From positions 124,001 to 188,000 of the forward strand of contig CAZMTA010000003.1 of NCBI GenBank assembly GCA_964569085.1: 64,000 nt of DNA. The letters run 5' to 3'. The position numbers were made by a program, and so were the translations under genes. Below are positions 34,899 to 43,029 of the stretch, one piece after another. The notes below the pieces were generated by a model. It ran no database searches, had not been told where the DNA came from, and saw nothing but the letters and a program-made list of their open reading frames with translations. Positions within the stretch are counted from its first letter, which is position 1, and each line of letters begins with the position of its first letter. Source of the stretch: JAJCZZ01 sp964569085. GTDB taxonomy: Bacteria > Gemmatimonadota > Gemmatimonadetes > Longimicrobiales > Gaopeijiaceae.

Positions 34899-37601
34899 AT
34901 GAGCGACTACGACCTCCCGGACCTCCCCTCCGACGAAGAGCTCGGAATCACCGAGGAAGACCTCCAGGCGCTGGAGGAGGAGGAGAAGGGCTCCCGCGGC
35001 GGGGTGGGCGCGCCCCCGGCCGCCCCCCCGGGCACCGGCGAGCGCGGGCCCGACGGCCCCGACCGGGACGCGCCCCCGCCCTCCGGCGCGGTGGCCCCGC
35101 CCCCGGGAGGCGGCTTCCGCGGCCCCCTGACCCTCCTGGTCCTCGTGGCGCTGGTGGTGGTGAGCTCCCAGTGGTGGGCCCTCCCGTCCACGGTGCCGGC
35201 CAACGCCCCCGACACCGCCTTCTCCTCGGCCCGGGCCATGACCCGCGTGGTCGAGCTGGCCCGGCGGCCCCACCCTCCGGGCTCCCCGGAGCACGAGCGG
35301 GTGCGCCGCGTCCTCCAGGACGAGCTCCGGAGCCTCGGGCTGGAGCCCGAGGTGCAGACCACCACCTCCATGCTGCGCCGGGGCCCGCTCCTCCGCACCG
35401 CCACCGTGCGCAACGTGGTGGCCCGCATCCCCGGCACCGACCCCACCGGCACGCTCCTCCTGGCGGCCCACTACGACTCCCGCCCCCTCACCCCGGGCGC
35501 GGCGGACGACGCGGTCGGCGTGGCCACCGTCCTGGAGACGGTGCGGGCGCTCCTTGCCGGCGCTCCCCCCCGCAACGACGTGGTGGTCCTCCTCACCGAC
35601 GCCGAGGAGCTGGGGCTCCTGGGCATGCGGGCGTTCCTCGCCGAGCACCCCCTGGCCGACGAGGTGGACGTCGCGCTGAACGTGGAGATGCGGGGCGGGG
35701 GCGGCGCCTCGATCCTCTTCGAGACCGGGGCCGAGAACGGCTGGATCATGCGGGAGTACGTCCGGCGGGCGGCGGCGCCCTTCGCCACCTCGCTGGGCTA
35801 CGAGGTCTATCGGCGGATGCCGAACGACACGGACTTCACGCCGCTGAAGGAGGCCGGCGTCCAGGGGCTGAACTTCGCCGGCATCGGGCGGGCCCACGCC
35901 TACCACCAGGCCTGGGACACGCCGGAGAACGTCTCGGAGCGCACCCTCCAGCACCACGGCCTCCAGATGTCCTCCATGGCCCGGGCGCTGGCCGACGCGG
36001 AGCTCTCCACCCTCGAGGCCCCGAGCCTGGTCTTCTTCCCCCTCCCCTTCGTGGGGACCGTGGCGTACGGGGAGGTCGTGGGGTGGGGGCTGGCCGCCGC
36101 GCTGGTGCTCCTCCTGGTCCTGGCGGTGTTCGTGGCCCGACGCCGGCGCTCGGGATGGGGCGGCGTGCTCACCGGGATCGTCCTCAGCGTCGTGCTGGGC
36201 GGCGCGGGGTGGGTGCTGGGCGCCCTCCTCTCGGGGTGGCTCGCGACCTTCCACCCCGAGGCCGGGCGACTCTCCGGGAGCCGCTTCCACGTGGAGGGAT
36301 GGTACCTCCTGGCCCTGGCCTCGTTCGTCCTGTCCCTGGCGACGGCGTCCCTGGCCGTCCTCCGGCGCCGGGCCGCCGCCGGCGGCCTGGTGGCGGGGGC
36401 GCTGGTCCTCCCCACGGTCGCGGCGCTGGTCCTCACCTTCCTCGCGCCCATGGCCGCCATGGTGGTCCAGTGGCCCGTGCTGGCCGGCCTGCTGGGCGCC
36501 CTGGTCCTCTCCGGCGTCGGCCCCCGGGAGCGGATGGGCTGGTTCGGGTGGGTGGCGGCCCTCCTCCTCGCCGCACCGGTGCTGGCCCTCCTCGTGCCCC
36601 CGCTGGAGCTGGGCTGGCTCGCGCTGACCTTCGGCTCGGCGTCCCTCCTGGGGGTCGTGGTGGCCGTGACCCTCCTGGCGCTCCTCCCGGCGCTGGACGC
36701 GCTCCGGGAGCCCAACGGCTGGTGGGCGCCGCTCCTGACCGCGGTGCTGGGCGTGGTCCTCCTGGGCGTGGGGATCTTCCTCTCCGACTCCTCGGTGGAC
36801 CGCCCCCTTCCCACCACGCTGGCCTACGCCCTGGACCGGGAGGGGGCCGAGGCCACCTGGCTCACCGACGAGCTGGACGACCGGTCCGTCCCGCAGGCGG
36901 ACCCGGGCCGGGTCTGGGCGCGGGAGCGGGCCGGGGGCGAGTTCGCCGGGGCCTGGGAGCGGAGCTGGTTCCTCGAGGGCGCGCGGGCCTACGCCGCGGC
37001 CCCGGCCCCGGCGGTGGAGGCGCCGGAGCCCCGGGTGGCCGTGGTCACCGACTCCCTCACCCCCACCGGCCGGCGGGTGGGCCTCGCGGTCCGGTCCGGG
37101 GTCGACGCGGAGCTCGTGGTCGTGGGCTTCCCGCCGGGCGTCGAGCTCTGGTCGGTGAACGGCCACCCCGTGCCGGAGCGGACCGGAGCCGAGCCCGTCG
37201 GCCGCATGAGCCACTGGGGGGAGCCCCAGGCCGGCCTCCGGCTCGAGCTGGCCGTCCCGGCGGATCTGGCGACGCTCCGGCTCGACCTGGTGGAGCACCT
37301 CTTCCGGCCCGGCGAGCTCCTGGGCGACGCCCCCTGGCACCGGGACCCGGGGATGGCCCCCGACGTCTCCAGGGGCAGCGACCGGGCCATGATCCGGACG
37401 CCGCTGGTGGTGGCGTTGGAGGGGGGCACGGCGGGCCCGGGCCCGCTGGTGCAGCCGGAGGGCTTCCCGGCCGGTCCGGACTCCGCTTCGGTGGCCCCCG
37501 ACTCCACGGCGGCCCTTCCCGGCTCCACCCCGGAGCCCCCCGACTCGGCGAGCGCCGGCGCCGGTCCCGGGGCGGCATCGGCCCCCCTCGGAGGAGCCTG
37601 A
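34899..37601 (+). CDS. Polytopic membrane M28-family metallopeptidase
   Basis: 900 residues. An acidic, Pro-rich cytosolic start is followed by one helix (76-90), then an M28 peptidase domain: AAHYDSRP (H191), AADDAVGV (D203/D204), TDAEELGLLG (E236/E237), NVEMRG (E263) and YHQAWDTPEN (H336), all the zinc ligands and base. The C-terminal half has eight or nine helices and a final soluble beta-rich domain (about 690-830). This layout resembles ERMP1/Pff1-type vacuolar and ER peptidases of eukaryotes. ATG is 1 nt after the stop of the PBP4 fusion gene, so the two are one operon. Confidence 0.85.
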   Translation: MSDYDLPDLPSDEELGITEEDLQALEEEEKGSRGGVGAPPAAPPGTGERGPDGPDRDAPPPSGAVAPPPGGGFRGPLTLLVLVALVVVSSQWWALPSTVPANAPDTAFSSARAMTRVVELARRPHPPGSPEHERVRRVLQDELRSLGLEPEVQTTTSMLRRGPLLRTATVRNVVARIPGTDPTGTLLLAAHYDSRPLTPGAADDAVGVATVLETVRALLAGAPPRNDVVVLLTDAEELGLLGMRAFLAEHPLADEVDVALNVEMRGGGGASILFETGAENGWIMREYVRRAAAPFATSLGYEVYRRMPNDTDFTPLKEAGVQGLNFAGIGRAHAYHQAWDTPENVSERTLQHHGLQMSSMARALADAELSTLEAPSLVFFPLPFVGTVAYGEVVGWGLAAALVLLLVLAVFVARRRRSGWGGVLTGIVLSVVLGGAGWVLGALLSGWLATFHPEAGRLSGSRFHVEGWYLLALASFVLSLATASLAVLRRRAAAGGLVAGALVLPTVAALVLTFLAPMAAMVVQWPVLAGLLGALVLSGVGPRERMGWFGWVAALLLAAPVLALLVPPLELGWLALTFGSASLLGVVVAVTLLALLPALDALREPNGWWAPLLTAVLGVVLLGVGIFLSDSSVDRPLPTTLAYALDREGAEATWLTDELDDRSVPQADPGRVWARERAGGEFAGAWERSWFLEGARAYAAAPAPAVEAPEPRVAVVTDSLTPTGRRVGLAVRSGVDAELVVVGFPPGVELWSVNGHPVPERTGAEPVGRMSHWGEPQAGLRLELAVPADLATLRLDLVEHLFRPGELLGDAPWHRDPGMAPDVSRGSDRAMIRTPLVVALEGGTAGPGPLVQPEGFPAGPDSASVAPDSTAALPGSTPEPPDSASAGAGPGAASAPLGGA

Positions 37602-37607
37602 CCGCCC

Positions 37608-38276
37608 GTGCTCCGACTGGCCGTCACCGCCTCGTTCCTCCTGGTGGCCCTGGCCATCGTGTGGGTCTCCTTCCTGGTGGGAGCGGAGACGCCCACGGGG
37701 AACCTCCTGATCAACCTGGGCACCGAGATCATGGGGATCGTGCTCACGGTGGCGGTGGTGGAGTGGTTCTTCGAGAAGCGTCGCAACGGCACACGGGGCC
37801 GACAGCTCGCCTGGGACGCGCTCCACGCCGTGGAGAACGCGGTCTGGGTGTGGCAGGGGGGGCCGCGCCAGCTCGAGAGCGACGAGCTGCTGGGAATCCT
37901 CCGCGCCGTGGACGCCGACGACGCCCTCACCGAGAGCACGGAGGGGCTCTTCCTGAGCATCGGCACCCGGAGCCGCCGCCTCCTCACCAACGACCCCGAG
38001 GCCGTCCAGGCCATCCCCGGGTTCATGAACGCCCTGGAGCACCTGGCGCGTCTCAGCGCCATCCGGGACGGGACCGACGCCATGGCGCCGCGGAAGGTGG
38101 CGGACATCGTGGAGCAGGGAACCCGGGAGCTGGCCCGGGCGCTGGGCCAGCCCACCGAGCGGCACCTGGCCAGCCTCATCCGCTACCGGGACCCCTCCCC
38201 GGAGAGCCAGGAGCGCCGGCATTTCGGGGACACCTCCGCACGGCGGCCCTGGCGCCCCACCGGGTCGGACCTCTAG
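37608..38276 (+). CDS. Small membrane protein, function unknown
   Basis: 222 residues from GTG 37608. Two N-terminal hydrophobic segments (LAVTASFLLVALAIVWVSFLV; INLGTEIMGIVLTVAVVEWFF) and a helical soluble tail. The pattern of two helices ending in EWFFEKR is common in bacterial membrane proteins of unknown role. It follows the M28 gene by 6 nt. Confidence 0.6.
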   Translation: MLRLAVTASFLLVALAIVWVSFLVGAETPTGNLLINLGTEIMGIVLTVAVVEWFFEKRRNGTRGRQLAWDALHAVENAVWVWQGGPRQLESDELLGILRAVDADDALTESTEGLFLSIGTRSRRLLTNDPEAVQAIPGFMNALEHLARLSAIRDGTDAMAPRKVADIVEQGTRELARALGQPTERHLASLIRYRDPSPESQERRHFGDTSARRPWRPTGSDL

Positions 38277-38292
38277 GACCGGACGGGCCGCC

Positions 38293-39069
38293 CTACCCGA
38301 GGCCTCCCGGGCCCTCGGCGGCCTCGCTCCGCGCCAGCGCCGCCCCCGCCTCCGCCATGTACGCCCACACGCCCGTGGGCAGCGGCATGCCCCGCCCGGC
38401 CAGGACGGCCTCGCCCCCCTCCTCCTCGTAGAGGGTCGCCAGGGAGGCCCGGATCCCCGGATCCCCGCCGGTGAACGAGCGCACCAGCTCCCGTCCCCGC
38501 CGGGCCAGGGCCAGCGCCTCGGGCGCCTCCGCCGGCACCCCCCGGCCCAGCGCGTCGGCCCAGTCCGCCAGGAGGTCCCGCCACGCCCGCTCGCCCGCCG
38601 CCATCCCGTCGGAGCCCAGGGCCCGACGCCGCTCCGCCAGGACCCGGAGCTGCTCCGGGGTGAAGTACCGCTCGGCGCGCACCGTCTCGGCGATGGTCCG
38701 GGCGAGCTCGTCTGGATCGGGAGCCTCGGGACCGTGGAGCGCGCCCCGCATCTCCTCGAGGAGCTCCAGCAGCCGCGTCCGGCTCCGGATCTCCTCACGG
38801 AGGCGGTCCGCCTGGAGGTCGAGGACCTCGGCCAGCGTCAGCCCGTCCCCCTCGTCCAGGAGGGAGGCGATGTCGTCCAGCGCCAGGCCCAGGCGACGGA
38901 GGGACACGATCTTCTGGAGCCGGCGGACCTCTTCCGGGCCGTACAGACGGTGGCCCGCCGGAGTCCGCTCCGCCGGTCCCAGCAACCCGATCTCGTCGTA
39001 GTGGTGGAGCGTGCGCACGGTCACCCCGGTGCGGCGCGCCAGCTCCCCGACCTTCCACGGGGCGTCCAT
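38293..39069 (-). CDS. MerR-family regulator with TipAS-like ligand domain
   Basis: 258 residues. MerR HTH at 1-75: WKVGELARRTGVTVRTLHHYDEIGLL, then RTPAGHRLYGPEEVRRLQKI and LGLALDDIASLL. Coiled-coil dimerisation helix to about 115. Then a helical domain with AERYFTPEQLRVLAERR and VRSFTGGDPGIRASLATLYEEE, which match TipAS (the antibiotic-binding part of Streptomyces TipA). Such regulators bind thiopeptides or other hydrophobic drugs. No target transporter lies nearby; it may be autoregulatory (operator 39134-39150). Confidence 0.88.
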   Translation of the reverse strand: MDAPWKVGELARRTGVTVRTLHHYDEIGLLGPAERTPAGHRLYGPEEVRRLQKIVSLRRLGLALDDIASLLDEGDGLTLAEVLDLQADRLREEIRSRTRLLELLEEMRGALHGPEAPDPDELARTIAETVRAERYFTPEQLRVLAERRRALGSDGMAAGERAWRDLLADWADALGRGVPAEAPEALALARRGRELVRSFTGGDPGIRASLATLYEEEGGEAVLAGRGMPLPTGVWAYMAEAGAALARSEAAEGPGGLG

Positions 39070-39133
39070 GGGGGTCCTCCCTCGTCGTGGGCGCGTGGGT
39101 CCCGGCGGGCCGGGACGGGTGCCGAAGGTGTGC

Positions 39134-39155
39134 CCTCACGTGGCGTGAGGTGCAA
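39134..39155 (-). promoter_or_regulatory. MerR-type operator and -35 box for the TipAS-like regulator
   Basis: A perfect palindrome CCTCACG-TGG-CGTGAGG (39134-39150) lies 65 nt before the MerR start. On the minus strand TTGCAC (39155-39150) overlaps its edge as a -35 box. MerR proteins bind palindromes between -35 and -10 with a 19-20 bp spacer; the -10 here (CACCTT at 39130-39125) is weak, as expected for an activated promoter. Confidence 0.65.
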
Positions 39156-39262
39156 GAGGGCGGGTCCGCCGCTCACCCCTTTCGAGCCGACACGTGACGC
39201 GGAGGGGGGAGGCGTTGCACATTGGAAGACCCCCCCAGGCCGATCCGAGGAGAACCGCCCCC

Positions 39263-39715
39263 ATGACCCGGGACCGCCCCGAGACCCGAGAGCCCTTCTC
39301 GGTCCTCGTCGTGGAGGACGATCAGGACCACGCCGCCCTCATCCAGGCGGCCTTCACCTACCGCGCCTTCCCGTGCCGGGTGCACATCACGGGATCGAGC
39401 GAGGAGGCCATGGACTACCTCCTCGGGCGGTGGCCCTTCGACGACCGGGAGCGCAACGAGCTTCCCGACGTCATCATCCTGGACATCGGGCTCCCGGGAC
39501 GGGACGGCCTCAGCTTCCTGCGCTGGCTCCAGGATCAGGAGGAGCCCTGGGCGGACACCCCGGTGGTCATCTTCACCGCGCTCCCGAGCCGGGTCGTGGC
39601 GGCCGAGGCCACCGCCCTGGGGGCCCGTGAGATCAAGTCGAAGCCGGCGGGCTTCAACGAGCTGGCCGAGACCATCGACCAGATCCTCCTGCGCTGGCGT
39701 CCCAACATCGCCTGA
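39263..39715 (+). CDS. Single-domain response regulator (CheY-like)
   Basis: 150 residues. Receiver hallmarks: VLVVEDDQDHAALIQAAF (acidic pair), DVIILDIGLPGRDGL (phospho-Asp), VIFTALPS (Thr), IKSKPAGFNELAETID (Lys). No output domain; the FTYRAFPCRVHITGSSEEAMDYLLGR stretch is typical of Rcp1-type receivers that follow phytochrome/hybrid kinases. No kinase is adjacent. ATG 39263 is preceded by AGGAG. Confidence 0.88.
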   Translation: MTRDRPETREPFSVLVVEDDQDHAALIQAAFTYRAFPCRVHITGSSEEAMDYLLGRWPFDDRERNELPDVIILDIGLPGRDGLSFLRWLQDQEEPWADTPVVIFTALPSRVVAAEATALGAREIKSKPAGFNELAETIDQILLRWRPNIA

Positions 39716-39878
39716 GGGGAGGCCGGGACCATCGCCTCCCGGCTTCCACCGCTCCCCGGGCGCGCAGCCGACGCGCCCCCGTCTGGAACCGACGCCGCAT
39801 CTCCTCGTACCTTTCCGTGCGACGAGGCCGACCCTTCCGTTCCCGCCCGGCCTCCTTCCCCAAGCGACACGGACCATC

Positions 39879-42341
39879 ATGAACCGATCCGCTACCGCGC
39901 TGGCGCTGATCCTCGCGTCGGCACTCTCGCTTCAGGCGTGCAGCCAGGCGACGGCCGAGCCCGCTTCCCCCTCGCCCGCCGCCCGGCAGAGCCGCGGCGG
40001 CCCCGGCGGAAGCTCCGACGGGCCCAAGCCGTACTCCGAGGTCGTCACCGAGGACGCCGTCACCCAGGAGGGCCTCTTCGACGTCCACCGGGTGGACGAC
40101 GACGTGTTCTTCGAGATCCCGGCGGCCCAGCTCGGGAAGGAGATGCTCCTGATCGGGCGGCCCGAGGCCTCCACCCTCCAGAACCCCGGCGGCTTCTTCG
40201 GCGGGGGCGCGGACATCGTGGTGCGGTGGGAGCGCGAGGGAGACCGGGTGGTCCTGCGTGAGCTCGAGTACGACCTGACCGCGGACACCACCCAGGCCGT
40301 CTGGGGCGTGGTGGAGAACTTCCGGATGGGCCCGGTGCTGGCCACGTTCGACGTGGAGGCGTTCGGCGCCGACAGCGCCGCCGTCATCGACGTCTCGGAC
40401 CTCTTCCTCTCCAACATCCCCGAGCTGGAGCCCGTCGAGGGCATCGACCGGGACCGGAGCTGGGTGGAGCGGACCTGGGCCTTCCCCGAGAACGTGAACG
40501 TCCGTGTGACCCAGACGGGCCGGTCGCGCCCCAACGGCGGGGGCGGCGGCTCGCCTTTCGGGGGCCCGCCCCAGCCGTCCTCGCAGACGGTGCGGGTGAT
40601 GTTCAGCATGGTCACCCTGCCCGACACGCCCATGATGCCCCGGTGGGAGGACGAGCGGGTCGGGTTCATCTCCAGCGAGTCGTGGGACTTCTCCCGGCCG
40701 AACAACCGGCTGGACGAGGTCTCCTTCATCCACCGCTTCAAGCTGGAGAAGCAGGATCCGGACGCCGAGGTCTCGGACCCGGTGGAGCCCATCGTCTACT
40801 GGATCGACCCGGCCACGCCGGACTGGCTCAAGCCGTGGATCGTGAAGGGCGTCAACGAGTGGCAGCCCGCCTTCGAGGCCGCCGGCTTCAGCAACGCCAT
40901 CTTCGGGCGGGTGGCCCCCGAGGACGAGGACTTCTCCCTCTACGACGCCCGCCACTCGGCCATCTACTGGCGCCCCTCGACCGTGGCCAACGCCACCGGC
41001 GGCCAGATCGTCGACCCCCGCTCGGGTGAGATCCTGAAGGGGGAGGTCAACATGTACCACAACATCATGCAGCTCCTGAAGAACTGGTACATCGTCCAGG
41101 TGGGACCGCTGGACGAGCGGGCCCAGGACGTGCCCCTCCCCGACTCCCTCATGGGGCGCCTGGTGGAGTACGTGGTGACCCACGAGATCGGCCACTCCAT
41201 CGGCTTCCCCCACAACATGAAGGCGTCGGCCATGTACCCGGTGGACTCGCTCCGCAGCGAGTCCTTCCTGGAGCGCATGAACGGGCACGTGGCCACCCTC
41301 ATGGACTACTCGCGCTTCAACTACGTGGCGCAGCCCGAGGACGACATCCCGCCCCATCTCCTCATCCCGCGGGTGGGGCCGTACGACGTCTTCGCGGTGA
41401 AGTGGGGCTACTCCCCGATCCCCGGAGCCTCGAGCCCCGACGAGGAGCTTCCCACCCTGAACGAGTGGGCGCGCCAGCAGGACGAGTTCCCCTGGCTCCG
41501 CTTCTCCACCCCCGACGCCGAGGGCGACCCGCAGAACCTCACCGAGGCCGTGGGCGACGCCGACGCGGTGCGCTCCACCACCCTCGGGATGCGCAACCTG
41601 GAGCGGGTGACCGACATGCTCCTGGACATCGCCGAGGACGAGGGGCGCAACTACGACGAGCTGGAGGAGCTGTACGGCCAGACCGTGGCCCAGTGGGGCC
41701 GTTACATGGGCCACGTGGCCTCCATCATCGGCGGGGCCTACACCCAGGAGCGCTACGGCACGGGCCCCCGCTTCGACCCCCTGGAGAAGGAGCGCCAGGA
41801 GGAGGCGATGGCGTACCTGGCCGAGACCGCCTTCCGGGTCCCGGACATGTTCCTGGACCGTGAGATCCTGCGACGCATCGAGAACGAGGGCGTGGTGGCC
41901 CGCTTCCGCGACGCCCAGGCCCGGGTGGTGAACGACCTGCTGAGCCAGAACCGGCTCCAGCGCCTGGTGGAGTTCGAGGCGCTGGCCGACGATCCCGACG
42001 ACGTCTACACGCTCCCGGACCTCATGGAGGACATGCGCGAGGGCATCTGGAGCGAGCTCGACGACCGGGGCGTCCGGGTGAACGCCTACCGCCGGAACCT
42101 GCAGCGGGCCTTCCTGCAGCGGGCCGACGAGATCCTGCATCCCACGGAGGAGGATCTGGAGCGGCGCTTCAACCCGGCGCAGGAGCCGTGGAGCACCGAC
42201 GTGCGCGGCGCGCTCCGGGCGGAGCTCGAGGACATCGACGAGATGGCGGCGGCGGCGCTGGCACGGGCCGGGGACGCCATGACGCGCGTGCACCTTCGGG
42301 ACGTGCGGCGGGAGATCGACCGCATCCTGAGCGTCGACTGA
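39879..42341 (+). CDS. Zinc-dependent metalloprotease lipoprotein (DUF5117/DUF5118-type)
   Basis: 820 residues. Lipoprotein signal ending LSLQAC. Long beta-rich N-terminal region with KPYSEVVTEDAVTQEGLFDVHRVDDDVFFEIP, characteristic of the DUF5117/5118 family, then the zinc site HEIGHSIGFPHN (H435, E436, H439, H445) followed by MDYSRFNYVAQPEDD with a Met-turn-like MDYS. The C-terminal half is helical. Family members are abundant secreted or periplasmic proteases in Bacteroidota and Gemmatimonadota. The start ATG is set by the signal peptide. An intrinsic hairpin follows the gene. Confidence 0.87.
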   Translation: MNRSATALALILASALSLQACSQATAEPASPSPAARQSRGGPGGSSDGPKPYSEVVTEDAVTQEGLFDVHRVDDDVFFEIPAAQLGKEMLLIGRPEASTLQNPGGFFGGGADIVVRWEREGDRVVLRELEYDLTADTTQAVWGVVENFRMGPVLATFDVEAFGADSAAVIDVSDLFLSNIPELEPVEGIDRDRSWVERTWAFPENVNVRVTQTGRSRPNGGGGGSPFGGPPQPSSQTVRVMFSMVTLPDTPMMPRWEDERVGFISSESWDFSRPNNRLDEVSFIHRFKLEKQDPDAEVSDPVEPIVYWIDPATPDWLKPWIVKGVNEWQPAFEAAGFSNAIFGRVAPEDEDFSLYDARHSAIYWRPSTVANATGGQIVDPRSGEILKGEVNMYHNIMQLLKNWYIVQVGPLDERAQDVPLPDSLMGRLVEYVVTHEIGHSIGFPHNMKASAMYPVDSLRSESFLERMNGHVATLMDYSRFNYVAQPEDDIPPHLLIPRVGPYDVFAVKWGYSPIPGASSPDEELPTLNEWARQQDEFPWLRFSTPDAEGDPQNLTEAVGDADAVRSTTLGMRNLERVTDMLLDIAEDEGRNYDELEELYGQTVAQWGRYMGHVASIIGGAYTQERYGTGPRFDPLEKERQEEAMAYLAETAFRVPDMFLDREILRRIENEGVVARFRDAQARVVNDLLSQNRLQRLVEFEALADDPDDVYTLPDLMEDMREGIWSELDDRGVRVNAYRRNLQRAFLQRADEILHPTEEDLERRFNPAQEPWSTDVRGALRAELEDIDEMAAAALARAGDAMTRVHLRDVRREIDRILSVD

Positions 42342-42373
42342 CCCCCTCGGGCCCCCGCGGCCCGGGAAGCACG

Positions 42374-42410
42374 GGGGCGGTCTCCGGCGGACGCCGGGGG
42401 CCGCCCCTTT
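42374..42410 (+). terminator. Intrinsic terminator after the metalloprotease gene
   Basis: GGGGCGG (42374-42380) pairs with CCGCCCC (42401-42407), loop of about 20 nt that can form a smaller hairpin (CCGGCGGACGCCGG), followed by TTT. Confidence 0.55.
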
Positions 42411-42512
42411 CCCGTGGGGGGCGGCCCGGCCCACACTGTCCGGGCCCCGACGCGCGGGGCCGCGCAGCCCCGACGCCGGGGCGCGACCTCGTTCCATCCG
42501 AGGGAGGAGAGC

Positions 42513-42887
42513 ATGGAGCTGGGCACGTTTTCCGTGAGCCTGAGCGTGAAGGACCTGGCCCGCAGCCGGGCCTTCTACGAGACGCTGGGCTTTCGCGTGA
42601 TCGGAGGAAACGAGGAGCACCACTACCAGATCCTCCAGAACGGGGACGCCGTCATCGGGATCTTCCAGGGCCTCTTCGAGGGGAACATCCTCACGTTCAA
42701 CCCCGGCTGGTCCGGCCCCCACGAGGCGGTAGAGGGGGCGTTCGACGACGTCCGCGCCATCGCGGAGCGCCTGGAGGCGGAAGGGGTGGAGCTCCAGCAG
42801 AAGCAACTCGACGACGCGGCGGGTCCCGGCAGCTTCGTGGTCGTGGATCCCGACGGGAATCCGGTCCTGGTGGATCAGCATCGCTGA
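42513..42887 (+). CDS. VOC-superfamily (glyoxalase-like) protein
   Basis: 124 residues. SVSLSVKDLARSRAFYETLGFRV is the first beta-alpha unit of a VOC module and FVVVDPDGNPVLVDQH the last, where metal ligands usually sit (Glu in the second half is replaced by Val/Asp here). Function not specified. GGGAGGAG lies before ATG 42513. Its stop lies inside the 5' extension of the next gene's frame. Confidence 0.82.
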   Translation: MELGTFSVSLSVKDLARSRAFYETLGFRVIGGNEEHHYQILQNGDAVIGIFQGLFEGNILTFNPGWSGPHEAVEGAFDDVRAIAERLEAEGVELQQKQLDDAAGPGSFVVVDPDGNPVLVDQHR

Positions 42888-43029
42888 GCTCCGCCCCCCG
42901 ACCGCCGACGGAGGGGCCACGGGGCCGCCCGGGTCCGACGAGACGGCGCGACCCGCGCGGGACTTCCTCCTGGCCTCCCTCCTGGCCGTCCTGGCCGCCG
43001 GCGCCTTCCACGCGCTGATCCACCCCCGG
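42880..43029 (+). other. In-frame 5' extension of the GT-C gene with no canonical start codon
   Basis: The frame of the next gene continues upstream without a stop to 42733. It encodes a convincing first membrane helix (FLLASLLAVLAAGAFHALI) directly before the first canonical start, GTG 43030. Between 42733 and 43029 I find no ATG, GTG or TTG in frame. An ATC at 42880 overlaps the VOC gene stop; a rare start or a sequencing or assembly error could explain this. Confidence 0.55.

Noticed and set aside
34779..38798. 1339-codon open frame on the minus strand
   Set aside because: It lies opposite the PBP4-fusion end, M28 and membrane-protein genes and has low-complexity Gly/Arg/Pro/His sequence; GC-rich shadow.
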